Below are positions 1 through 8,460 of a DNA stretch of 14,687 nucleotides, one piece after another. The notes under the pieces were generated by a model. The model had not been told where the DNA came from. It saw only the letters and a list, made by a program, of their open reading frames with translations, and searched no databases. Within the stretch, counting starts at the first letter, position 1. The number at the start of each line of letters is the position of its first letter. A program made the position numbers and the translations under genes. Origin of the DNA: Clostridia bacterium (GTDB lineage: Bacteria; Bacillota; Clostridia; Oscillospirales; CAG-272); contig JAKSPR010000027.1 of assembly GCA_024404655.1 (NCBI GenBank), positions 1-14,687 on the forward strand. Reading direction: 5' to 3'.

Positions 1-30
1 GATGAGCGGAAGCCTTCTAACCTTCCATGT

Positions 31-483
31 TTATTTTCTCAGTGTTTCGCTTTCCATCATGACCGTGACCGGGCCGTCATTGATAAGGGCGACCTTCATA
101 TCCGCGCCGAATACGCCGTTCTTTACCGGGATTCCCCGTTCCCTCAGCAATGCGGAAAAATGCTCATAGAGTGCATTGGCCCGCACAGGTTCTTCGGAGG
201 TAAGGAAATCCGGGCGGTTGCCGTGGGCATAGTTTGCATACAGGGTAAACTGGGATACCACCAGAAACTCCCCGCCGATATCGGCAATCGACTTGTTCAT
301 TTTTCCGTTCTCATCGGAGAAGACCCGGAATTTTGCGATCTTGTCCGCCAGCAGTCTTGCGTCTTCCTCATCGTCGCCCCGCTTCACGCCGAGCAGAATG
401 AGAAAGCCTTTTCCGATCTCCGCGATCTTCACGCCGTCTATGGTGACGGAGGCTTCCGTCACGCGCTGTAAAAGTGCTCTCAC
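31..483 (-). CDS. dtd: D-aminoacyl-tRNA deacylase (D-Tyr-tRNA deacylase)
   Basis: This enzyme hydrolyses D-amino acids mischarged onto tRNA and recycles the tRNA in the cytoplasm. The protein is about 150 residues, the normal family length. It carries the family hallmarks: an MRALLQRV-like N-terminus, the SQFTLYA motif near residue 80, and the C-terminal NDGPVT motif that builds the cross-subunit chiral-proofreading site. I chose the GTG at 483-481 because AAAGGA (498-493) lies 9 bases upstream of it and the product then starts as family members do. The TTG two codons upstream (489) has only a 3-base spacing. The gene ends in TAA and is the last gene of the minus-strand cluster, about 27 bases behind rel. 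The recJ-rel-dtd order is known from other Bacillota. Nothing looks broken. Function is very secure; the start is moderately secure. Confidence 0.95.
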   Translation of the reverse strand: MRALLQRVTEASVTIDGVKIAEIGKGFLILLGVKRGDDEEDARLLADKIAKFRVFSDENGKMNKSIADIGGEFLVVSQFTLYANYAHGNRPDFLTSEEPVRANALYEHFSALLRERGIPVKNGVFGADMKVALINDGPVTVMMESETLRK

Positions 484-492
484 AACCAAACG

Positions 493-498
493 TCCTTT
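493..498 (-). promoter_or_regulatory. Ribosome binding site of dtd
   Basis: AAAGGA on the minus strand lies 9 bases before a GTG and 3 bases before a TTG in the same frame. The spacing favours the GTG as the start. Confidence 0.6.
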
Positions 499-510
499 CC
501 AAATCCGTGA

Positions 511-2727
511 TCAGCCGCGGATGACATTCACCACATCGCGGATGGAACGCATCTTTGATACGATAGAATAGAGATGTTCAAGGTTCTTGCATCCGACGGT
601 GATGGTGATATTGACTTCACCTTCGTTTTTCTTCTGGGAGTTCATCTGCAGAATAGAAACCCGCATTTCGGCCAGAGCCGAGGTAATTTCTGCGATCAGG
701 GTAAAGGTATCGACTGCCGTGATGTGCAGAACCGCTTCAAAGGTGCGGTTGTTGGCACCGTTTGCAGCGCCTTCTGCCCATTCTGCCGCCTTGAAACGGG
801 TGGGATCCTCGCCGGACAGCTGCTTCTGCTGAATGTTCGGGCAGTCCGCTTTGTGAATAGAGATACCGAAACCCTTGGTGACAAAGGCGATCAGCTTATC
901 GCCCGGCAGCGGGCTGCAGCATTTTGCGAACTTGACAGAACAGCCGTCAAGACCGTCCACAATGACAGAGCCGTGGGGCGTCTTGGGCTTCGCCGCCAGC
1001 TGGACCTGGGAAACATCGGTGGGAAGCTCCGCTTCCTGAACCGGTACGACCACGCGGTCAAATTCATCCCGCAGCTTGCCTGCGATCTTGGCAACGGAAA
1101 GTCCTCCGTAGCCGATGGTATTGTAAAGGTCGTCCATCTCGTGCAGACCGAGACGGTGTGCCAGATTTTCAAGAACCTCTGTGCGCTGGGCTTCGGTGAA
1201 AGACACGCCGTAATGACGCAGCTCACGGTCGATTTCGGTTTTGCCGACGACGATGTTCTCCGCGCGCTTTTCCTTTTTGAACCACTGACGGATCTTATTT
1301 TTGGCTTCCGTGGTTCTGACAACCTTCAGCCAGTCACGGCTGGGGCCGCGGGAGGTGCCGGAGGTGATGATCTCAACGATCTCACCGTTCTGCAGAACCC
1401 GGTCAATGGGCACGATCATACCATTGATCTTGCCGCCGATCATCTTGTTGCCGATCTCGGAATGAATGTTATAAGCAAAGTCGATGATGGTAGAACCCTG
1501 CGGCAGCGCAATAACGTCGCCTTTGGGCGTAAAGACGTATGTCTCGTCCTGGAAGATGTCGATTTTCAGAGCACCCAGAAATTCATCGGGGTCACGGGTG
1601 TCCTGCTCGGTTTCCACAAGGTTGGCGACCCACGCCAGCTTCTGGTCGATATCCGCCGAGGAGGTCTCGCCGGATTTGTATTTCCAGTGAGCGGCGATAC
1701 CGTATTCAGCCACATGGTGCATTTCCCAGGTTCTGATCTGGACCTCAAAGGGAATGCCGTCCCGTCCGATGACCGTCGTGTGCAGAGAGCGGTACATATT
1801 CGGCTTCGGCATGGAGATATAATCCTTGAACCGCCCCGGCATGGAACGGAACATATCGTGGATGATACCAAGCGCCGTATAACATTCCAGTTCTGTGTCA
1901 ACGATGATGCGCAAAGCATAGAAATCGTAGATTTCATCGAAGCTCTTGTTCTGGTTGTACATCTTCCGGTAGATGGAGTAAACACTCTTGACGCGGCCTT
2001 CCAGCTGGAAGTGGATGTTGTATTCCGTCAGTTTGTCGGAAATCTGCGCCCGCGCCTTTTCAATGAAGTTCCGGTTGATGCCGAACTTCTTTTCGATATC
2101 GTTGTAGACCTCGTTGTAACCGATGGGGTCAAGGTAGGAAAGGGACAGATTTTCCAGCTCGTGCTTGATGCGCTGCATACCGAGACGGTGTGCCAGCGGC
2201 GCATAGACATTCATGGTTTCCAGAGCTGTCATGCGGCGCTTGTTTTCGGGCTTTGCATCCAGGGTACGCATGTTGTGCAGACGGTCACAGAGCTTGATGA
2301 AAATGACGCGGATATCCTTTGACATGGCAAGGAGCATCTTGCGCAGATTCTCCATGCTTTCTTCTTCCTTATCTGCATAGTGCAGGTGGACCAGTTTGGT
2401 AAGACCGTCCACAAGAAGCATGACCGTATCACCGAAACGGTGCTTGATATCGTCAAGATTTACCCGCTCCGCGCAGTCCTCCACCGTGTCATGAAGCAGC
2501 GCGGCACAGATGGAATCCGTATCAAGACCGAGGCTGGCGACAATCTCCGCCACTGCAACGGGATGGGAGATATAGGCTTCTCCGCTGACCCGGAACTGCC
2601 CTTCGTGCAGCTCTGCCGCATATTCATAGGCCTGCTGGATCTTTTCAAGATCATAATTCTTCCCGGACTTTTCGAGAATAAACATGAGTTTCTCTATTCC
2701 GGACTGTGCATTGGTTTCCGGCGTCAT
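511..2727 (-). CDS. rel: Bifunctional (p)ppGpp synthetase/hydrolase, long RelA/SpoT homolog
   Basis: This is the stringent-response alarmone enzyme, which makes (p)ppGpp on starved ribosomes and hydrolyses it. It has 738 residues, the usual length. The HD hydrolase domain (about 25-180) keeps H55, H79-D80, E83-D84, D148 and N152, so the hydrolase should be active. The synthetase domain (about 230-350) has R299-F-K-D302 and E328 in EVQIRT; RFKD is the form typical of bifunctional Rel/SpoT. A TGS domain follows (about 390-455), then a helical region, a Cys-containing zinc-finger-like segment (C603, C604, H625, C629) and a C-terminal ACT domain (about 663-738). The frame is open upstream, but I chose the ATG at 2727 because it overlaps the recJ stop as ATGA and has a GAGGGGGAG-type site before it. 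It is probably translationally coupled to recJ and co-transcribed with cdaA upstream. Confidence 0.97.
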   Translation of the reverse strand: MTPETNAQSGIEKLMFILEKSGKNYDLEKIQQAYEYAAELHEGQFRVSGEAYISHPVAVAEIVASLGLDTDSICAALLHDTVEDCAERVNLDDIKHRFGDTVMLLVDGLTKLVHLHYADKEEESMENLRKMLLAMSKDIRVIFIKLCDRLHNMRTLDAKPENKRRMTALETMNVYAPLAHRLGMQRIKHELENLSLSYLDPIGYNEVYNDIEKKFGINRNFIEKARAQISDKLTEYNIHFQLEGRVKSVYSIYRKMYNQNKSFDEIYDFYALRIIVDTELECYTALGIIHDMFRSMPGRFKDYISMPKPNMYRSLHTTVIGRDGIPFEVQIRTWEMHHVAEYGIAAHWKYKSGETSSADIDQKLAWVANLVETEQDTRDPDEFLGALKIDIFQDETYVFTPKGDVIALPQGSTIIDFAYNIHSEIGNKMIGGKINGMIVPIDRVLQNGEIVEIITSGTSRGPSRDWLKVVRTTEAKNKIRQWFKKEKRAENIVVGKTEIDRELRHYGVSFTEAQRTEVLENLAHRLGLHEMDDLYNTIGYGGLSVAKIAGKLRDEFDRVVVPVQEAELPTDVSQVQLAAKPKTPHGSVIVDGLDGCSVKFAKCCSPLPGDKLIAFVTKGFGISIHKADCPNIQQKQLSGEDPTRFKAAEWAEGAANGANNRTFEAVLHITAVDTFTLIAEITSALAEMRVSILQMNSQKKNEGEVNITITVGCKNLEHLYSIVSKMRSIRDVVNVIRG

Positions 2728-4916
2728 ACGCGCTCCCCCTCTCCCTCGTCCTGTCGGTTCTCCCCGTACAGTTTTCGTAAATACAGTACCGTCGGCGTGC
2801 CGGCGAGATCCTTTTTCCCGCCCGTATGACAAAGCGTCACCCGGATGCCGCTGCCCGGCTCATTCTCTGTTTCCAGAAGTCCCGCCTCACAGAATATATC
2901 CAGAATCAGCCGCAGGCGGCAGAGGCTGATTCCCGTGTGATATCCAAGCTGCTCCAAGGTGCAGATCAGCGGTTTTGCACCGTTCTCTGTCATGGATTTT
3001 AAGGACAGATAGACTTTTGCGCAGACCGCGCGGTCCGGGATCATATCGGCACCGCTTCTGCATTCCGGCGTGAGCACCGCAATGCCCGCCCGCAGCTGCT
3101 CATAGATATGCATTTCCCGTTCGTTTGCGGAAAGGGTTCCCGATGCGATCTTCAGATCCTGCAAGAGCATCTGCACGGTGCGGCTGCCCTGAAATTCGTT
3201 TACGTCCATTTGGTATAATACATCGACGGTATCGCCCACGCGGTAGCCGAAATTCTCGGTCCTCGTGCCGAACAGCATCGCCGTGCGCTGGACTTCCCGG
3301 TCTTTGGGATCCTTGATAATGAGCTTTGTGTGCTTGCCTAAAGACAACGGCGTCACCGCCGCGATCTCCGCACCGCGCAGACAGAACAGCGGCGCAGGAT
3401 TGGCTGTTCCGAAGGGTTCCAGCATGGAAAGCTCCTCCGCCATCTGCAGCGTGACATCGGCAAAGACCGTTTCACAGTCTGCTGTCATCTTCGGGGGCGG
3501 AACCGCACCACCGAAGGCCTCTTTTGCCAGGTCATTCATTTTTTTCTTGAATTCGTCCAGTTTGTCGCGGGCAACTGTAAGACCCGCAGCCTGGGAATGT
3601 CCGCCGTATTTGACCAGCAGATCATCACAAGCGGTCAGCCCCTCGATCAGATTGAATCCTTCGATGGAGCGCCCTGACCCCTTGCCGCAGCCGTCCTCTC
3701 CGTCAAAGGAGATGAGGATCGACGGCAGGTGATATTTCTCCGTCACCCGGGAGGCCACAATACCGATGACCCCGTGATGCCATTTTTCCCCGTGGAGGAT
3801 CAGAATGAATTCCTTATCCGGGTCGTGTTCCCGCTCCACTTGGGCATAGGCTTCTTCCGCGATCTTGTTTTCCGTCTCCTGACGCTCGCGGTTGGCGTCG
3901 CAAAGCTCCACGGCAATGCGGTCGGCTTCTTCGGGAGAGTCGGTTAAGAACAGCTCCACCGCACGGTCGGCATGGGCAATTCTGCCTGCCGCATTGATGC
4001 GGGGCGCAATGGTAAAGCCGATAAAGGAAGAGGTGATCTTCTTCCTTTTCGGCGGATATTTCATTTTGATATCCTGTGCGGGAGACGTCGCACAGCTGAT
4101 GAGCGCCGTCAGCCCCGGTCGTTTGGTCTCTCTGAGCAGTGCAAGACCAAGATCCACGATCAGACGGTTTTCATCGCACAGCGGCATCACATCGGCCACC
4201 GTACCGATGGCGGTGTATTCTGCATAGTCCATACAGACCTGCCGCATCCGGCGCGCTTTTTCCTCCGGATCATCCCGGCAGTCAAGCAGTGTCACCGCAC
4301 AGATGAGCTTGAACGCCACCCCGACACCGGCAAGATCCCGGAAAGGGTAGGTTTCGTCCTCACGTCTGGGGTCGACAACGGCATCCGCATCCGGCAGAAC
4401 CGGTCTGCAGGTGTGATGGTCCGTGATGACCAGCCCCATGCCAAGAGAGGCAATCAGCTCCGCTTCTTCGGTCGCCGTAATGCCCGTGTCCACGGTGATG
4501 ATGAGCTTCGTCCCGTCCGCTGCAATGCGGCGTACCGCATCGGCGCAGAGGCCATAGCCCTCTTCCAGCCGTCCGGGAATATAGAACCGTACCTCCGCCC
4601 CCTGGGACGCAAGGAACTGGTATAAAATCGTCGTCGCCGTCACGCCGTCCACATCGTAGTCGCCGAACACGGTGATGATCTCACCCGCATCAATGGCCGC
4701 CCGGACCCTTTTCGCCGCGCGCTCCATATCTTTCATGAGGAACGGGTCATAGAACATCCCCGTTTCCTTGCGAAGAAAACGTCTTGCGTCCTCTGTATCC
4801 GCGTAGCCGCGGTTATAAAGCAGACGCGCAGTCAGGGGCTTAATCTGCAGTGCGCTGCAAAGTGCCGCGATCGCATCATCCGGCTGGGCAAGGATACTCC
4901 ATTCTTTCTCATGCAT
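2724..4916 (-). CDS. recJ: Single-stranded-DNA-specific exonuclease RecJ
   Basis: RecJ is a 5'-3' single-strand DNA exonuclease of recombination and repair. The 730-residue protein shows the DHH phosphoesterase motifs: DYDVDG (86-91), VDTG (142-145), DHH (166-168) and a VADVMPL-type motif near 240. The APRINAAGR segment (304-312) and the DHHA1 GGH motif (438-440) follow. Next come an OB-fold region (about 475-590) and a C-terminal winged-helix-like extension (about 600-710) of the kind seen in many Bacillota RecJ proteins. All metal-binding motifs are intact. The start is the ATG at 4916, with AAAGGAGG 10 bases upstream. The TGA stop overlaps the rel start by 4 bases. It lies 43 bases behind the RseC-like gene. 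In many Bacillota apt sits between recJ and rel; here it is absent. Confidence 0.97.
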   Translation of the reverse strand: MHEKEWSILAQPDDAIAALCSALQIKPLTARLLYNRGYADTEDARRFLRKETGMFYDPFLMKDMERAAKRVRAAIDAGEIITVFGDYDVDGVTATTILYQFLASQGAEVRFYIPGRLEEGYGLCADAVRRIAADGTKLIITVDTGITATEEAELIASLGMGLVITDHHTCRPVLPDADAVVDPRREDETYPFRDLAGVGVAFKLICAVTLLDCRDDPEEKARRMRQVCMDYAEYTAIGTVADVMPLCDENRLIVDLGLALLRETKRPGLTALISCATSPAQDIKMKYPPKRKKITSSFIGFTIAPRINAAGRIAHADRAVELFLTDSPEEADRIAVELCDANRERQETENKIAEEAYAQVEREHDPDKEFILILHGEKWHHGVIGIVASRVTEKYHLPSILISFDGEDGCGKGSGRSIEGFNLIEGLTACDDLLVKYGGHSQAAGLTVARDKLDEFKKKMNDLAKEAFGGAVPPPKMTADCETVFADVTLQMAEELSMLEPFGTANPAPLFCLRGAEIAAVTPLSLGKHTKLIIKDPKDREVQRTAMLFGTRTENFGYRVGDTVDVLYQMDVNEFQGSRTVQMLLQDLKIASGTLSANEREMHIYEQLRAGIAVLTPECRSGADMIPDRAVCAKVYLSLKSMTENGAKPLICTLEQLGYHTGISLCRLRLILDIFCEAGLLETENEPGSGIRVTLCHTGGKKDLAGTPTVLYLRKLYGENRQDEGEGERV

Positions 4917-4959
4917 GGCTCACGCGCCTCCTTTCAAAAAACATTTTACTGCCCCGGCT

Positions 4960-5412
4960 TTACGCATTCCGGCGCACAATTTCAACGACAGAATAAACGG
5001 TCTTTTTCTCCGCATAACGGTTGACCGTCAGCCGCACAAAAACAAATGCAAGCACAAATCCCGATACCGCACCGAGCGCCGGAGCCCACGATGCCGCCGT
5101 CAGCACGTTTCCCGCGATCCCGCCGATGAGCGCCAGAACCAGCGGCAGCAGAAACACCGCCGCCGCATAACCAAGCACCGTCTGCGTCGCGGTCTCAAGC
5201 GCAACACGGTCTCCGGGAACAGCGCCGATCGCGTTTTCCGCCGTGACGGTCAGTTCCGTTCCCACGGGGAAAATGGAACACTCGTGACAGGCATTCTCCC
5301 CGCCGTCAGAACCGGGATCAGCCTTATGACAGCCCGCGCAGGCGGACATTCTCTGTACGGCGACCAAAGCCTTCGTACCGTTTGTTTCTCTGACCATTCC
5401 CAGTTTGCGCAT
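4960..5412 (-). CDS. RseC/MucC-family membrane protein
   Basis: This is a 150-residue protein with the RseC/MucC layout. A short N-terminal domain with clustered cysteines (C25, C28, C42, C45, that is two CxxC pairs 13 residues apart) is followed by a GDRVAL motif near 67-72 and two transmembrane segments (about 78-101 and 109-130), then a short positively charged tail. Proteobacterial relatives act in sigma-E control or in the SoxR-reducing system. In Clostridia the family is often linked to Rnf-type electron transport, and its exact job is unclear. No rnf gene is visible here. The neighbours are an FAD oxidoreductase 22 bases upstream and recJ 43 bases downstream, so a redox role linked to the FAD protein is possible but unproven. 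The start ATG has AGGA 7 bases upstream. Family assignment is fairly sure; function is not. Confidence 0.85.
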   Translation of the reverse strand: MRKLGMVRETNGTKALVAVQRMSACAGCHKADPGSDGGENACHECSIFPVGTELTVTAENAIGAVPGDRVALETATQTVLGYAAAVFLLPLVLALIGGIAGNVLTAASWAPALGAVSGFVLAFVFVRLTVNRYAEKKTVYSVVEIVRRNA

Positions 5413-5434
5413 GGATGATTCCTGTCCTTTGTTA

Positions 5435-7162
5435 TCAGTCTTTCGGTCTGTACCGCTTCATCAGGGCAAGAGCCGCATTGAGGCCGTCCGCGGCGGCACT
5501 GGTGATGCCTCCCGCATAGCCTGCGCCTTCGCCCACAGGGTAGATATTATCCGTATGTTCGGCAAGATAGGTCTCCCCACGGAGCAGCCGCACCGGAGAT
5601 GAAGTCCGCGTCTCGACACCGGTCAGAACCGCCGCATCGGAGGAAAATCCCGGCAGCTGCCGCTCAAATACCCGGATGCCGGTTTCCAGCATCGCAGAAA
5701 CGAATCCCGGCAGAATCTCATGCAGATCACACATGGCAACATGCCCGTTCATATAGGAGGGCTGCACCGTCGTCGGGCGCGTTCCGTGTTTTCCCGTGAG
5801 GAAATCCCCCACCGTCTGGGCAGGTGCTGCATAATCAGCGCCGCCCGCAAGGAAAGCTTTCTGCTCCAGCGCCCGCTGGAAACCAATCGCCGCCATGGGC
5901 GTATTGCCGTAATCGGAGGGTCTGACCGATACCGCAAGAGCGGCATTGGCATTGACCCCGTCGCGTCCGGAACGGCTCATGCCGTTGACAACAACGCCGC
6001 CGGTCTCGGAGGCTGCCGCCATGACCTCACCGCCCGGGCACATACAGAAGGAGTAGACACCCCGGGGTTCTTCCCCGCCGGAAATCGCCTTTTCCCGGAA
6101 AGAAACCGCATATTCCGCGGGAGGGAGCAAAATACCGCTGCCCACCGCGCCGCAGGCAGCCGTTGCCCGCGCTGCTGCGCCATAGGCAGCTTCGTTGATG
6201 GCAGATTGCAGATGTTCAATGCGCACACCCACGGAGAAGGGCTTCGGAAGCACCGTCATGCCGCTTTCAAACAGCATTTTGTGGGTATCGCGCGCGCTGT
6301 GGCCGAGAGCCAGCAGTACCGCACCGCAGGGACTATCTCCCCCATCGGTCCGTACCGCATAGGCACGGCGGCTGCCGTCAGCGGCAGCTTTATATAGGAT
6401 TTCCCGCATGGTGGTGCGGAAATGGAAGGTACAGCCAAGAGACGCCAGATGTGCACGCAGTGCCGTAACCACATGGAGCAGCACATCCGTCCCCACATGA
6501 GGCTTTGCTTTGATGAGAATATTCTCCGGCGCACCGAATTCGACGAATCTGCGCAGGATGTAGGAGCACTTCGGGTCGCCGATGCGGGTCATCAGCTTAC
6601 CGTCGGAAAAGGTTCCCGCTCCCCCTGCACCAAACTGAATGTTGGAGTCCGGGTCAAGGATCTTTGTGCGGTAGAACTGTTCCACCGCCGCGGTGCGGGC
6701 GTCGATATCGTCGCCGCGCTCGATGATGACGGGCTTGAATCCCTGCTCAGCCAGAAGCAGTGCCGAGAACATACCCGCCGGACCGAAACCGACGATCACA
6801 GGCTGCTCCGCCATGGTCTCATCCCCGTGGGGAATGGAAAAATCCTCTTCCTCAAACAGCGAGAGATCAGGGGATTCTTTCGCCGCCTGCTCTGCCGCAC
6901 CGCGCCTGCAGCGGGCTGTCACAAGAACCGTGCAGACATAAGCGATATCCGGTTTTTTCCGTGCATCCACAGAGGTTTTATAGAGCTTTGCTCCCTCGAT
7001 TGCCGGACGGTTGTTCCGCCCCAGCAGCCGGATGAGTTTCTGCTCACCAAGGGAGACCGCGCTTTCCAACGGCTCCGTATAGGGCACTTTGATGTTGCGG
7101 ACGAGGAAGGACAGTGCCTCTCCCCCCGCCGTTTTTTTGTCTGTCATGATATCCGGTCTCAT
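5435..7162 (-). CDS. FAD-dependent oxidoreductase, uncharacterised (COG2509-like)
   Basis: The protein is 575 residues. It resembles the conserved but uncharacterised FAD-dependent dehydrogenase family COG2509. An N-terminal domain of about 110 residues (LVRNIKVPY near 20-28) precedes a Rossmann FAD-binding motif, VIVGFGPAGM (122-131), with an acidic residue at the end of the second strand (E148). It also has a GAGGAGTFSDGKL segment (178-190) and a C-terminal VGEGAGYAGGI motif that usually closes the FAD site. The substrate is unknown. The first ATG (7162) overlaps the cdaR stop as ATGA, but AAGGA directly abuts that ATG. A second ATG at 7147 lies 15 bases from it, so the start is uncertain by five codons. 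It sits where glmM often follows cdaR in other Bacillota. Confidence 0.88.
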   Translation of the reverse strand: MRPDIMTDKKTAGGEALSFLVRNIKVPYTEPLESAVSLGEQKLIRLLGRNNRPAIEGAKLYKTSVDARKKPDIAYVCTVLVTARCRRGAAEQAAKESPDLSLFEEEDFSIPHGDETMAEQPVIVGFGPAGMFSALLLAEQGFKPVIIERGDDIDARTAAVEQFYRTKILDPDSNIQFGAGGAGTFSDGKLMTRIGDPKCSYILRRFVEFGAPENILIKAKPHVGTDVLLHVVTALRAHLASLGCTFHFRTTMREILYKAAADGSRRAYAVRTDGGDSPCGAVLLALGHSARDTHKMLFESGMTVLPKPFSVGVRIEHLQSAINEAAYGAAARATAACGAVGSGILLPPAEYAVSFREKAISGGEEPRGVYSFCMCPGGEVMAAASETGGVVVNGMSRSGRDGVNANAALAVSVRPSDYGNTPMAAIGFQRALEQKAFLAGGADYAAPAQTVGDFLTGKHGTRPTTVQPSYMNGHVAMCDLHEILPGFVSAMLETGIRVFERQLPGFSSDAAVLTGVETRTSSPVRLLRGETYLAEHTDNIYPVGEGAGYAGGITSAAADGLNAALALMKRYRPKD

Positions 7163-8442
7163 TCCTTATCGGTGACTTTGATATGAACAGCGTATTCACC
7201 CACCGCATAAAGCGTTGCGGAGTTTCCGTCCTTGACGGCGACCTCGGCGGTGACCGACTGCTCGCCGGAGCCCACACCGGTCAGATCAACGCTGACCGTC
7301 ACATCATTCGAGCTTAAATACAGGGTGGAAACACCGACGCCGCGCAGTCTGACCTGCAGACTGTCATCCAGAATCTGTACCTGTTTGTCACCGGGGATAT
7401 TCTTGAGCTCGATCTTGCTCCGCGGGAAGTTCACCGTACCGACTGCGGTATTGTGGAACTTGACGGTAGCCGTCACGCTTTCGACTTTCTGTCCCTCGGC
7501 AAGCTCCACGCCGTCAGGAAGAGGCAGATTGTAGTTGTATTCGCCGGAATCGGTGACCTTCGTCTCATCCATGGTCGCAACGGTCAAACCCGACAGCTGA
7601 TTAAGCTCTTCCACAAGCCCCCGCACTTTGACGCGGGAGGGGGAAACAGAGACGACCGTGCCGTTTTCGTTAAACCAGCCGTACTTGTAATCCATGGTCA
7701 GCGGCAGGTACTTGGTCGTGTAGACGTTATAGGACGCCTTGCCCTCTTTATCCGACAGGGACAGATATTTGGAATTCATGACATTTCCGTTCTTGTCGAT
7801 GAGTTCAAAGGACGCGGCCCCCGAGAAGGACTGAGTAATTGTGCCGGGAGACAGGGTCATCCGGGCGTAGTCGATATCCTCCAGCTCCGATTCGGGACCG
7901 GAAACACGGACGGTTTCGATGGAAAGCACCGGGTTGCTGATATCCAGCGTATATTCCGATCCGACAATATAGTCCACCAGCTTGCAGCGGACAGGAATTG
8001 TCACAATGTTTTTCTTGTCCATGTAGACGGTGATCTCCGAGGGGAAATACTCCTCGATGACCGTACCGGCAGGCGCTTCAACCACGACTTCATAGGTTCC
8101 TTTGCCGGAAACCGTGACGTCGGAGACGTTGACATAAGCCTCAATGGTGTCGGAGCTGACGTCGTTGAGTACGGATTTCTTGCCTTTCAGCGTGACTTCA
8201 ATGACATTGTTCTGTCCGGAGATCGCCGTCAGATTATTGCCGTTTTCCGTATTCCGCACGTTGACGATTTTGACAGGCACGGAGGAATAGGTTTCCGTCG
8301 ATGTCGGGGAATCCACTCTCATGACATAGAACCAGATACAGATGGCCGCAAAGACACAGAAAAGCATGGTAAGCCAGTTGTGGCCCGATCCCGCCTTGCC
8401 GTTTTCGGCATGTTCTTCTGCCATACCGTTTTCACGCAGCAT
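7159..8442 (-). CDS. cdaR: YbbR-domain protein, regulator of CdaA
   Basis: This is a membrane-anchored protein with four extracytoplasmic YbbR repeats. In other Bacillota it binds the diadenylate cyclase CdaA and modulates it. The 427 residues comprise a short cytoplasmic tail, one transmembrane helix (about 23-41) and four beta-rich repeats at roughly 48-145, 146-245, 246-331 and 335-427. Each repeat has the characteristic VxV/VxGP- or VRG-like strands, for example VRVSGPES at 178-185 and VKVRGL at 271-276. The ATG at 8442 is preceded by AAGGAGG at about 10 bases. It lies 18 bases behind cdaA, the canonical partner arrangement. The stop overlaps the start of the next gene by 4 bases. glmM, the usual third member of this cluster, is not present. 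Confidence 0.93.
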   Translation of the reverse strand: MLRENGMAEEHAENGKAGSGHNWLTMLFCVFAAICIWFYVMRVDSPTSTETYSSVPVKIVNVRNTENGNNLTAISGQNNVIEVTLKGKKSVLNDVSSDTIEAYVNVSDVTVSGKGTYEVVVEAPAGTVIEEYFPSEITVYMDKKNIVTIPVRCKLVDYIVGSEYTLDISNPVLSIETVRVSGPESELEDIDYARMTLSPGTITQSFSGAASFELIDKNGNVMNSKYLSLSDKEGKASYNVYTTKYLPLTMDYKYGWFNENGTVVSVSPSRVKVRGLVEELNQLSGLTVATMDETKVTDSGEYNYNLPLPDGVELAEGQKVESVTATVKFHNTAVGTVNFPRSKIELKNIPGDKQVQILDDSLQVRLRGVGVSTLYLSSNDVTVSVDLTGVGSGEQSVTAEVAVKDGNSATLYAVGEYAVHIKVTDKE

Positions 8443-8460
8443 GATCCATCATCCTCCTTC

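Noticed and set aside
1..30. Possible feature downstream of dtd at the window edge
   Set aside because: Only 30 bases remain. No hairpin with a T-run and no recognisable coding end is visible.
574..2322. Long open frame on the plus strand opposite rel (about 580 codons)
   Set aside because: It is antisense to a complete, motif-verified rel gene, has no recognisable motifs and no ribosome binding site. Long antisense open frames are common in moderately GC-rich coding DNA.
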